From positions 62,001-126,000 of IMG/VR virus record IMGVR_UViG_3300018022_000003: a DNA stretch of 64,000 bases; one strand, 5' to 3'. Each line of letters begins with the position of its first letter. The first letter of the stretch is position 1. Position numbers and translations under genes: made by a program. The notes under the pieces are model-generated. The model was not told where the DNA came from and made no database searches. It saw only the letters and a list, made by a program, of their open reading frames with translations. The stretch comes from a virus. This document shows positions 56,891-64,000 of this stretch, piece after piece.

Positions 56891-57717
56891 TTTAGCCACC
56901 TCTCCGGCACGATGTCCCCGGTGTCGAGCCTGGCCATCGGCCCCATCCATACGGCGGGGGCCACTACGGTCCTCCCCGCCGCCCAGTCCCCCAGCCATGC
57001 GCCCCACCACGAGAAGGAGCTGTTGGCGACGACGGCGTGCCTGCACAGGGACATCAGCCACAGGTCCTCGTTCTCCCTGCCCGGCATGCCGGAGCCGAAC
57101 AGCCTCCCTCCCGGCCTGTTGTGCCCGACCACCCTGAGGCCCGGGAACGCCTCCCTGCACCACTCCGGCTCGTCCGAGAAGACGAAGAAGCGGGCGTCCT
57201 CCACCCTCTCCCTCACCAGGGCCATGGCGGGGGGGTAGTACCCGGTGTCCCAGAGGTTGCGGTGGTACTCCGCCTGCTTCAGGTAGTCCGTCCTGCGCAC
57301 GTGCAGGAAGGCGCTCCTCCTCCCGGCCGCTGCAATCTCGTCCGCCGCCCTCCTGGAGGCCTCGCTCGGGCTGCGGCACGTGGAGAACCAGGACCTTACC
57401 AGCGGGGGGTCGTCGTAGTACCTCTCCGTCTGCCAGTAGCCGTCGAACAGCACCCCGTCCGGCACCGTGTAGACCTGGGGGTTGAAGGAGAAGGGGTCCT
57501 CGTGGTAGACGCCCGTGCCCGCCCTCCCGCCCGCCCCGAACACCGCCGTGAACTCCACGGGGATGTCGAACACCCCCAGCATGTAGCAGCGCTTGTGGTC
57601 CGAGTCCGCCCCGTCCCTGGCGAAGCACAGCCTCTCCCCCCTCCTCGCCGCCACGGAGCGCCCGAAGGCGTACTGGAACATCTGGTTCCCCAGCCCCCCC
57701 ACCAGCCTTACTATCAC
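56884..57717 (-). CDS. GT11-type alpha-1,2-fucosyltransferase
   Basis: 277 residues. GGLGNQMFQYAFG at the N terminus, FLHVRRTDYL in the middle (HxRRxD motif) and ANSSFSWWGAWL near the end are the three diagnostic GT11 motifs. It adds fucose from GDP-fucose to galactose. GTG at 57717 overlaps the preceding stop. Length equals that of normal bacterial enzymes and key residues are intact. Confidence 0.93.
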   Translation of the reverse strand: MIVRLVGGLGNQMFQYAFGRSVAARRGERLCFARDGADSDHKRCYMLGVFDIPVEFTAVFGAGGRAGTGVYHEDPFSFNPQVYTVPDGVLFDGYWQTERYYDDPPLVRSWFSTCRSPSEASRRAADEIAAAGRRSAFLHVRRTDYLKQAEYHRNLWDTGYYPPAMALVRERVEDARFFVFSDEPEWCREAFPGLRVVGHNRPGGRLFGSGMPGRENEDLWLMSLCRHAVVANSSFSWWGAWLGDWAAGRTVVAPAVWMGPMARLDTGDIVPERWLKC

Positions 57718-58367
57718 AGCAGCGTCCCCCCCGTGGCCCCCTCTACCTCCTCCCACGGCACCTCCACGAAGGAGGGCGAGGGCACCCGCTTGGGGGCGGC
57801 GTTCCTGGGGTGTATGGTGGACACCAGCAGCCCCAGGTCGTTCAGGTCCCTGTGCCTCTCGGGGGGAATCCTGCGCTGGAAGCTGGTGTCCGCCCCCTGC
57901 GGCAGGTCGTCGAACCTGCCGGCCTCCCATACGGAGCGCCTGAAGGCCGGGGCGGCCAGCCACCACCCCTTGGTCATGTTCCTGTACACGAACGCCCGCC
58001 GCTGCCCGTGGAGGTAGTAGTACAGCCTCCCCGTGCCGCAGATGTCTACCCCCGCCTCGTTCAGGGGCGCTGCCTGCCTCGACACCCTGTCCGGGGCGTA
58101 CCAGTCGTCGTCGTCCCATACTATGGCCGCCAGGCCCGTGGAGGACTCCATGGCACGGTTCATCAGCGCCCCGTGCCTGAGCCTGGGCCCGGGCAGCCTT
58201 ATGTACCTTATGCGGGGGTCCTGCGGCAGGAGGTCCTGGATAGGGTCCGAGCCGTTGTCCACTATCACCCACTCCAGGCTGGGATAGTCCTGCGAGAGGA
58301 AGCACCTCAGGCACCGGGGCCAGAACTCCCTGCGGTCCGCCGTTGGGGTGATGCAGGATACGAGCAT
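57714..58367 (-). CDS. GT2-type glycosyltransferase
   Basis: 217 residues. MLVSCITPTADRR start, WVIVDNGSDP and a DDDDWY motif (85-90) are typical of GT-A family 2 enzymes. The length is short for the family but spans the catalytic core. ATG at 58367; the preceding gene ends two bases upstream. Confidence 0.85.
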   Translation of the reverse strand: MLVSCITPTADRREFWPRCLRCFLSQDYPSLEWVIVDNGSDPIQDLLPQDPRIRYIRLPGPRLRHGALMNRAMESSTGLAAIVWDDDDWYAPDRVSRQAAPLNEAGVDICGTGRLYYYLHGQRRAFVYRNMTKGWWLAAPAFRRSVWEAGRFDDLPQGADTSFQRRIPPERHRDLNDLGLLVSTIHPRNAAPKRVPSPSFVEVPWEEVEGATGGTLL

Positions 58368-58369
58368 CG

Positions 58370-58795
58370 CTACCCCCCTGCCCCCCTTCTCCTCCGCTCG
58401 AACGCTTGCAGGTACCCAAGCAGCTCCCTTATGACTATCTGGTTCCCCTGGAAGCACCCGACTCCTGCCTTGCACCTGGAGCACAGCAGGCCCCTTACCT
58501 CCCGAGTAGCGGGGTCGTGGTCCACGTGCGACGCCCTGCGGTCTCCGTGGGGGATAGGCTCGTGGCATACGGCGCACCTCCTCCTCTGCGCCTCCCAGAG
58601 GGCCAGCAGCTCGCTGTCGGCCATGCCCTGGCGGTACTTCCGGGTATAGGCGGTGCCCTGCTTCCTGGAGCATTCCCGGCAGCGGCTCCTCCTGCCGCTC
58701 GGGTGGTAGGATGACCCTCCGAACCTGCCCAGGTCCAGCCACGCCCGGCATCCGGGGCACCACTTCTCCCTGTCCGTATAGAGGCGCTTCCTCAT
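58370..58795 (-). CDS. HNH endonuclease VII-type protein
   Basis: 141 residues. Two zinc ribbons (CPGC...CREC) are followed by a C-terminal HNH core: CAVC, HVDHD, VRGLLCSRCKAGVGCF. This is the recombination endonuclease VII pattern; T4 gp49 resolves branched DNA before packaging. It heads the glycan operon. ATG at 58795 lacks a good binding site. Confidence 0.85.
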   Translation of the reverse strand: MRKRLYTDREKWCPGCRAWLDLGRFGGSSYHPSGRRSRCRECSRKQGTAYTRKYRQGMADSELLALWEAQRRRCAVCHEPIPHGDRRASHVDHDPATREVRGLLCSRCKAGVGCFQGNQIVIRELLGYLQAFERRRRGAGG

Positions 58796-58926
58796 GCTAA
58801 TGCATCCGGAAGTCAGTTTGCCTTGCAGGGGCACCGGGCAGCTAATCTGGCAGGGGGGGCTGAATGTTCAGTCTACCGGCCCCCTATTTAGAGGCATGCC
58901 CCGCTAGGGCACAGGAGAGGATTGAC
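58796..58926. other. Divergent gap before the virion-like gene
   Basis: 131 bases. An AT-poor patch with CCCCCTATTTAGAGGC (about 58881-58896) could be a second-class promoter for 58927. No AGAATCCC element and no gene seen. Confidence 0.45.
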
Positions 58927-59700
58927 ATGGCACTAAGCATCTTGCAGTTTGCACGCAACTACACCGTATACCCCGAGGTCCCGCTCCAGGTATCCCTTCC
59001 CAGTCCCACGACTGCCAAGAGCCTCCTGGCGCTGCTGGTCTTCGGACACCGCACCAACTATGGCTTCAACATCGGAAGGGAGAGCGCAGAGACAGTGGCC
59101 CCCGTCATCACCGACGACAAGGCCAACACCTGGACCCTCCTTGAGTACATCCTCAACATCGCACAGGACTACGGAACCAGCCCGCCTGTCATCTCTCCTG
59201 ACGCCTCTGGGAACTTCCCGAGCGTCTACCTGTACGTGGCCCCGTCCAGCGGCAGCCTCAAGAGCGGCGGCGTCACTGCCTGGGTCACCGACGCCGGGCT
59301 GAGCAACGCCAGCGTCTCCCCGCCCATAGAGTACGGGAGGCCCGTCTTCGACAGCGGCATCAGGGCGGTCCTCCTGGAGTGCGCAGGCACCACGGGGGCA
59401 CCGGGCACGCAGACGGCGGTGGACGTCCACGGCAACACCATCACCGCCAATGCCAAGCTGGGCTACCAGCTCATCAACCCCAGCAACAACAACGAGCTTA
59501 TCATCGAGGCGGGGGCGCTCATCGACAGCTCCGCCCTGGGCCTGGGCACGGGGGCCAGCTACGTCACCTCCGCCTCCTACCCGGCAGGAAGCTCCTACTG
59601 GCTCGTCCAGCAGACCCTACAGGGGACCAAGGCCAAGAGCGCCGGGTTCTCCAACCCCATAGGGTACATGGGCGCAGCAGCCGCCGTGGCGCTGAGCTAG
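58927..59700 (+). CDS. Putative virion decoration or fibre protein, 257 aa
   Basis: Gly/Ala/Ser/Thr-rich beta protein with no membrane segment; ends in a repeated Ala/Gly stretch. ATG behind CAGGAGAGGATTGAC. Composition matches the head decoration candidate at 27089. It is followed by an 11-bp terminator, suggesting strong expression. Assignment inferred. Confidence 0.6.
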   Translation: MALSILQFARNYTVYPEVPLQVSLPSPTTAKSLLALLVFGHRTNYGFNIGRESAETVAPVITDDKANTWTLLEYILNIAQDYGTSPPVISPDASGNFPSVYLYVAPSSGSLKSGGVTAWVTDAGLSNASVSPPIEYGRPVFDSGIRAVLLECAGTTGAPGTQTAVDVHGNTITANAKLGYQLINPSNNNELIIEAGALIDSSALGLGTGASYVTSASYPAGSSYWLVQQTLQGTKAKSAGFSNPIGYMGAAAAVALS

Positions 59701-59720
59701 GGCCCGGCAAGCATACACGG

Positions 59721-59750
59721 GGAGGGCACGGCCGCAGGACCGTGCCCTCC
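59721..59750 (+). terminator. Perfect 11-bp hairpin after the virion-like gene
   Basis: GGAGGGCACGG (59721-59731) pairs with CCGTGCCCTCC (59740-59750) around eight bases, 21 bases past the stop. The remaining 200 bases to 59953 are AT-richer, with ATACACC and GCATAATATAGG patches that may promote 59954. Confidence 0.75.
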
Positions 59751-59953
59751 TGCTATATCCGTATGTCCCCCCGTGTTTTCTGGTATTTATCCGTATGAGG
59801 CTTGTAGAACGTCTTCCGGATACACTCCCCCTTAATACTAAACATACACCAAAATTACCAACAGGACTGCTAAAATCCTCCTGCATAGGGCATGGCCCCG
59901 GTGCGGCAGCCGGGCATAGGCCAGCATAATATAGGCTTGGCCAGGGAGCTAGG

Positions 59954-60685
59954 ATGGAGTCAACACCCTACATGAACTCGGTGACCTCTGCCCGTGCCCT
60001 CCTCCTGGGGGAGGAAGAGGCGCTGGTAGGTGCCACCACCATAAGCCTGGAGACCCAGCAGGACCTCCAGGAGGACGACGTCTTCACCTACATCCAGGAG
60101 AACTTCGTGTCCTTCATAAGGATGCTGAGGTACCTGTCCCCCGAGGACCAGGACATGCTCCTGTCCTACTACCTCCTGGGGAAGACCCAGACCACGCTCG
60201 CCTCCATATTTAGGAGCACCCAGACGGTCTGCTCCTTCCGCATCAGGATGGCGGTGCGGGTTATCGGGGCCTTCCTGCTCTTCGGCGAGCCTACCGTGGA
60301 GGTGCTGGCCAGGGTGCTGGGCAAGGCCGGGCTGGAGGAATCGCTCAAGGGGGGCCTGTCCAGGGCGGTAATAGAGTATGCGAGGTGCCGCTCCTTCCAG
60401 GAGGTGGCCGACGTCCTGGGGCTGCACCGGCCGGACGTGCGCCGGGCGATGAGCCGGGCGGCACGGGCGCTCATGGGTTCCAAGGACAGCCGGGAGGCCG
60501 CCTTGGCGGCATGGATACACTCCCTGGTGGACAAGTCCAACCCCGTGGGCCCCGGCTACAGCAAGCGGAAGATGCAGAAGGAGGGGCATATCTACCGCAA
60601 GGACCCCGACATCCTGGGGGAGTTCTCCGCCAGGATAGAGGACCCCGCCTTCGACTCCCTGTTCGTTTCGAGGGCAAACAGGTAA
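59954..60685 (+). CDS. Helix-turn-helix protein, possible sigma-like regulator
   Basis: 243 residues. Two candidate HTH segments: YLSPEDQDMLLSYYLLGKTQ..LASIFRST (about 55-85), with the look of sigma region 4, and FQEVADVLGLHRPDVRRAMSRAARAL (about 150-175). A basic Lys/Arg tail follows. It may direct transcription of a promoter class, for example the AGAATCCC elements, though no link is shown. Start follows GGGAGCTAGG; upstream is a GCATAATATAGG patch. Confidence 0.62.
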   Translation: MESTPYMNSVTSARALLLGEEEALVGATTISLETQQDLQEDDVFTYIQENFVSFIRMLRYLSPEDQDMLLSYYLLGKTQTTLASIFRSTQTVCSFRIRMAVRVIGAFLLFGEPTVEVLARVLGKAGLEESLKGGLSRAVIEYARCRSFQEVADVLGLHRPDVRRAMSRAARALMGSKDSREAALAAWIHSLVDKSNPVGPGYSKRKMQKEGHIYRKDPDILGEFSARIEDPAFDSLFVSRANR

Positions 60686-60695
60686 AGGAGGGGCA

Positions 60696-61205
60696 ATGGC
60701 CGCCGTGTGGAAGAGGTCGAGGTCGTCGGGCGGGGCAGATTACTGGGTGTCCAGCTTCTCCCCCAGGCTCGGCCTCAGGGAGAGGATAAGGGGTACCGTG
60801 GAGGGGCCTCTCAAGGCGGTGTGGATAGCCTCCCTGGCCCTCCTCATCGCCGACTCCCTGGACGTGCTGTCCTCCTGGCTCGCCGACAGGTACGTCCCTA
60901 TCTGGCAGGAGGGCAACTTCATCGCCCGCATCCCCCTGGTCCACAGGCTCATGCCTGGGGCGCTGCTCGCCGCCAAGGGGGAGGAGTACGTCCTCCTGGC
61001 CTGCTTCCTGCTCCTCCTCTACAGGGCGCTGCGCACCCGCCTGGACGCCGGTGCCTCCGCCCTCCTGGCGTCCCTGCCCATATGGCTGTCGGCGTGGATG
61101 TCGGCCTATGCTGCCTACGGCAACATATGCTTCACCGTCTCCTGGTTCGGGTGGATGCGGCACTACGAGGTCCTGTACCTGCTGGAGTCGCTCGTCCGGC
61201 GCTAG
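60696..61205 (+). CDS. Multi-pass membrane protein, 169 aa
   Basis: Three or four membrane segments (about 40-60, 85-110, 118-140 and 145-160), basic N terminus, start behind AAAGGAGGGGCA. No family recognised. Confidence 0.6.
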   Translation: MAAVWKRSRSSGGADYWVSSFSPRLGLRERIRGTVEGPLKAVWIASLALLIADSLDVLSSWLADRYVPIWQEGNFIARIPLVHRLMPGALLAAKGEEYVLLACFLLLLYRALRTRLDAGASALLASLPIWLSAWMSAYAAYGNICFTVSWFGWMRHYEVLYLLESLVRR

Positions 61206-61220
61206 CCAGTATTACCCCCT

Positions 61221-62057
61221 ATGGGCCTCAGGCACGGCAGCCTCTTCAGCGGCATCGGGATGATTGACTACGGCCTGGAGCTTGCGGGCTTCAGGACCGC
61301 ATGGCAGGTAGAGATAGACCCCTACTGCCAGGCGGTGCTGCGCAAGCACTGGCCGGGGGTCCCCCTCTACGGGGACGTGAAGGAGTGCGGGAGTGGGAGA
61401 GAGCACGAGCTTGAGCGGGTTGACCTCGTCAGCGGGGGGTTCCCCTGCACAGACATCAGTATCGCCGGTCACGGGCCGGGAATCGGCACCCCCGACAACC
61501 CGACGAAGAGAAGTGGCCTCTGGTACGAGTTCCACCGAATCGTGCGGGAGATGCGCCCTAGGTGGGCAGTCATTGAAAACGTGGCTAGACTCCTGCATAC
61601 GGACGATGGTGCCGGGGTCATCTTTGACATGGAGAAGGAGGGATATGCGTGCTGGCCCTTCCTACTGGGAAGCCATGTCATCGGAGCGCCCCACGAGAGG
61701 CGGAGGGCTTGGATTGTCTGCCGTGACAACCACTCCCACGGCGACTGCGATACTGGTGCAGGAGTGGGACAGGGGCAGCTTCCCGATAACCTCCGGCGGG
61801 CGTTTGAGGAAGCGGTCGAAAAGGAACATCACTGGAAGTGCGAACTGGCCGCAGGAGATGATGGCACGCATGGTCCTCCAGAGGAACCCGAGCCTGCTGC
61901 CTACAGCCGAGGCGTGCGAAGAGTTCATGATGATTCCCACTGGGTGGACCGACTTAGGTGCTGCGGGAACAGCGTCATATGGTTCTTCCCCGCAGTCATC
62001 GGAGCCTACATCGCCCAGGCCGGGGAAGGAGGGGAAGATGGAGACAGAGGAGACTAG
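61221..62057 (+). CDS. DNA cytosine-C5 methyltransferase
   Basis: 278 residues. Motif I SLFSGIGMIDYGLELAGF (8-24), motif IV SGGFPCTDIS with catalytic Cys76, motif VI ENV (119-121), motif VIII GAPHERRRAWIV and C-terminal GNSVIWFFPAVIG (motifs IX/X). Target-recognition part is short (about 170-240). ATG at 61221 is only five bases after a TATTAC box (61210-61215), so leaderless. A second reading frame on the same DNA also looks conserved. Confidence 0.88.
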   Translation: MGLRHGSLFSGIGMIDYGLELAGFRTAWQVEIDPYCQAVLRKHWPGVPLYGDVKECGSGREHELERVDLVSGGFPCTDISIAGHGPGIGTPDNPTKRSGLWYEFHRIVREMRPRWAVIENVARLLHTDDGAGVIFDMEKEGYACWPFLLGSHVIGAPHERRRAWIVCRDNHSHGDCDTGAGVGQGQLPDNLRRAFEEAVEKEHHWKCELAAGDDGTHGPPEEPEPAAYSRGVRRVHDDSHWVDRLRCCGNSVIWFFPAVIGAYIAQAGEGGEDGDRGD

Positions 62058-62376
62058 GACGGGGGCAGAGGCAGGGGGGCAGGCAGCGCCGCCTGCGCCG
62101 GCCGGGCAGGCCCAGGCAGTGCCCAGGGCCAGGAGGCCGAGGGCCAAGGGGGAGTGGGCCTTCATCTCCAAGCGGGTCCTTGCCCGCCTCGACAGGCAGC
62201 CCAGCAACCTCCAGTCGTTGGAGAAACGGCTGGTGGAGGTAAAGCATATAGTCAAGGAGGGGCTGACCGAGCAGGCGGAGCTGGAGGAGGCTATCGCAGC
62301 TTTCAAGGGCGTGCGTGCCAAGGGCGGCCCCCAGCCACCTGAGAGGCGGCCGGCAAAGGCCAAGACCCTGTCCTAG
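62038..62376 (+). CDS. Helical protein, 112 aa, coupled to the methyltransferase
   Basis: ATG at 62038 within the end of the methyltransferase gene, behind GGAAGGAGGGGAAG. An Ala/Pro/Gln-rich N terminus, then basic helices (KEW.FISKRVLARLDRQP and a Leu-zipper-like EEAIAAFKG). Its frame runs upstream without a stop through the methyltransferase gene. A possible accessory or regulatory subunit. Confidence 0.55.
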   Translation: METEETRTGAEAGGQAAPPAPAGQAQAVPRARRPRAKGEWAFISKRVLARLDRQPSNLQSLEKRLVEVKHIVKEGLTEQAELEEAIAAFKGVRAKGGPQPPERRPAKAKTLS

Positions 62377-62383
62377 GGGCATA

Positions 62384-63265
62384 GTGAGAGTCTACTACAA
62401 CGACAACGACAAGTTCTGCTGCGGGTGGGTGGAAAAGCTCATCGAGGCAGGGCTTGTCCCCCCTGGGGACATCGACGACAGGAGCATATGCGATATAGGG
62501 CCCGAAGAGGTCAGGAGGTACGACCAGTGCCACTTCTTCAACGGGATTGGGGGATGGCCCCTGGCCCTCCTCCAGGCAGGGTGGGGGGACAGGCCCGTAT
62601 GGACAGGCTCGTGCCCGTGCCAGCCGTTCAGCTCGGCAGGGAGGAAGGAGGGGGTCAAGGATGAAAGGCACCTCTGGCCAGCCTTCTTCGGCCTCATCCA
62701 GGAGTGCCGCCCTCCAGTCGTGCTTGGAGAGCAGGTTGCGACAGCGGTTGGAAGGGGCTGGCTCGACATTGTACTCGGAGACCTGGAGGCGGAAGGCTAC
62801 GCCTGCGGGGCGACCGTACTTGGCGCACACAGCGTCGGCGGCCCCCACATCAGGCAGCGGATATACTGGTGGGGCGACAGGGATTTCAGGGTACCCTACC
62901 CCGCAGGCACGGGACTACAAGGGCCCGCAGGGGAGGGCCTACGAGACCAAGCGTGCGACCTGCTCGACGACGAGCAGGGTGGTCGGGAAGAAGAAGCAGC
63001 AGGCGCTCGACCTCCCGGCAGTGGCGCTGATGGTGGAGGGAGTGGGGCAGCGCTTCCCGGAGGCAAGGGTTTCTGGAAGGGCTGGGAATGGCTTCTGTTC
63101 CGTGACGGCACGAGGCGTCCAGTTGAACCCGGCGCTTTCCCGCTGGCTCATGGGGTTCCCCAGGGAGTGGGACGACTGCGTGGCTACGGTAACGCTCTCT
63201 GCGTCCCGACCGCCAAGGCGTTCATAGGGTCCTACATGGAGGCCGTCAGCCCAGCAGTTCCCTGA
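62384..63265 (+). CDS. Second DNA cytosine-C5 methyltransferase (phage type)
   Basis: 293 residues from GTG at 62384 (after TAGGGGCATA). Motif I-like FFNGIGGWPLAL, catalytic GSCPCQPFS (Cys79), GEQVA in place of ENV and GPHIRQRIYW are the phage-type Dcm pattern. A poorly conserved Gly/Glu-rich middle follows, and a C-terminal GYGNALCVPTAKAFIGSYMEA. The same DNA read in the +1 frame gives other methylase-like strings (see findings). Overlaps the convergent gene by 20 bases. Confidence 0.82.
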   Translation: MRVYYNDNDKFCCGWVEKLIEAGLVPPGDIDDRSICDIGPEEVRRYDQCHFFNGIGGWPLALLQAGWGDRPVWTGSCPCQPFSSAGRKEGVKDERHLWPAFFGLIQECRPPVVLGEQVATAVGRGWLDIVLGDLEAEGYACGATVLGAHSVGGPHIRQRIYWWGDRDFRVPYPAGTGLQGPAGEGLRDQACDLLDDEQGGREEEAAGARPPGSGADGGGSGAALPGGKGFWKGWEWLLFRDGTRRPVEPGAFPLAHGVPQGVGRLRGYGNALCVPTAKAFIGSYMEAVSPAVP

Positions 63266-64000
63266 ACTTGTCGGGCAGCCTGCCCGCCAGGCCCTCGTCG
63301 AAGTCCTGTAGGTACTCGGGGGGCACCCTGCCCCTTATCCGCCCCACGTCCTGCGGCTGGTCCCAGTAGCGGAACCCTGCGTCCATGAGCTGGTAGAACA
63401 GGTCCTTGCGGTGGCCCTTCATGCGGATTACGTCGGTGTCGTCCTGCCCGTAGTTCGGCCCGAACTCCTCCATCCCCAGGGCGACGAGGAGGCCCGGCAT
63501 GTCCACCCCTGCCTCTGGGCATACCTTGATGTTCACCTCGTAGGAACCCCAGCTCTCCTCCGACTTCCTGCTTATCACCCCGTCCCCCTTGGCCTGGGGT
63601 TCTTCCATGAAGCCCTCGTAGGTCTGTGGCATCTTGTAGTCCTGCGCTGTCTCTATCTCGGCCCTGGTCTTTTCCCAGTCCTTGGGGGTCTCCCAGACCC
63701 GCAGGTACAGGACCCCGTCCCTTGCCATCCAGCCGTACAGCCAGTCCAGCATGCCGGGCTTGAAGGCGACCTGGTTGTACGTCCTGCCGCCCAGGTACAG
63801 GGAGTACCGTGTCCGCTCTTTCTTGGGCCTGGGGTTCCTGTGCTCGGCGGCTCTCTCGGCGGCCCTCTCGGCCGCTTCCCTCCTGGCCTCGGCCTCCTCG
63901 GCTTCCTTCTCGGCCTTCTCGGCCGCTGCCTTCCTGGCCTCGGCCCAGTGCTCCGGGCTGACGTAGGGTAGGCCCGATGCCTCTAGCTCCGCCCATGCCC
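63246..64000 (-). CDS. Partial gene, Ala/Glu coiled coil plus unknown domain
   Basis: The frame is open to the window edge, so the start lies beyond it. Visible are about 250 residues: a Glu/Ala/Lys/Arg-rich coiled coil near the window edge, RYSLYLGGRTYNQVAF, a Trp/Glu-rich alpha/beta domain (VLYLRVWETPKDW) and a C-terminal acidic end. Function unknown. Confidence 0.6.
   Translation of the reverse strand, partial: AWAELEASGLPYVSPEHWAEARKAAAEKAEKEAEEAEARREAAERAAERAAEHRNPRPKKERTRYSLYLGGRTYNQVAFKPGMLDWLYGWMARDGVLYLRVWETPKDWEKTRAEIETAQDYKMPQTYEGFMEEPQAKGDGVISRKSEESWGSYEVNIKVCPEAGVDMPGLLVALGMEEFGPNYGQDDTDVIRMKGHRKDLFYQLMDAGFRYWDQPQDVGRIRGRVPPEYLQDFDEGLAGRLPDKFRELLG

Noticed and set aside
1-64000. 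tRNA genes, CRISPR arrays, insertion sequences, integrase
   Set aside because: None seen on reading. Weak cloverleaf-like foldings in GC-rich DNA were not credible; a tRNA search program would be decisive.

Overview
The window is a piece of the genome of a large tailed phage with a contractile tail (myovirus-like). The evidence is a tail sheath gene (12766-16314) with a tail tube gene close behind, an HK97-type major capsid candidate (27759-28760) preceded by protease-like and scaffold-like genes, and a large terminase (49654-51678). I see no integrase, tRNA, rRNA, CRISPR array or insertion sequence. The DNA is GC-rich and unusually fond of AGG (Arg) and ATA (Ile) codons. All three standard stop codons are used. 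Several starts sit immediately behind a -10-like box with no ribosome binding site, which suggests a host tolerant of leaderless messages. The host cannot be named from this sequence.

Layout. 1-2900: small membrane proteins, a von Willebrand A / J-domain pair and a broken RNA ligase. 2931-7521 (minus): three large proteins of unknown, possibly structural role, one carrying a histidine-phosphatase domain, plus a small membrane protein. 7629-10184: an operon starting with Ku and an ATP-dependent DNA ligase (a two-gene end-joining module). 10473-12190 (minus): a second histidine phosphatase and a possible virion protein. 12304-19233: tail module. 19289-28760: small genes, then head module. 28859-38951: a tyrosine-phosphatase-type enzyme, a SWIM-like zinc protein, two large adhesin-like proteins (NHL and Ig-like repeats) and uncharacterised genes. 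39008-39784: a secreted Gly/His-rich protein. 39781-49566 (minus): about 32 small, tightly overlapping accessory genes, including a phosphoglycosyl transferase and a nucleotidyltransferase. 49654-52949: terminase and three small genes. 52946-58795 (minus): a glycan cluster (pyruvyl transferase, a two-domain glycosyltransferase, a methyltransferase, GT31-like, GT11 and GT2 enzymes) ending in an endonuclease VII. 58927-63265: a virion-like protein, a helix-turn-helix regulator, a membrane protein and two cytosine-C5 methyltransferases. 63246-64000: a partial minus-strand gene.

Regulation. Nine copies of one promoter-like element were found: an AGAATCCC box, 10 or 11 bases, then a 19-base block close to GTGTATCCTGGTGTATACT. 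They stand in front of non-structural operons on both strands and before no structural gene I recognise. This looks like one phage regulon. Capsid and sheath genes are instead followed by perfect hairpins, and a second, looser AT-rich signal precedes some plus-strand genes.

How the parts may work together. Ku/ligase, the RNA ligase remnant, endonuclease VII and the methyltransferases act on nucleic acid. The glycan cluster and phosphoglycosyl transferase probably alter host or virion surface sugars. NHL, Ig-like and PEGA-like proteins probably sit at the surface. Three phosphatase-type genes and the vWA/J pair could act on host signalling or folding. No portal gene could be identified with confidence.
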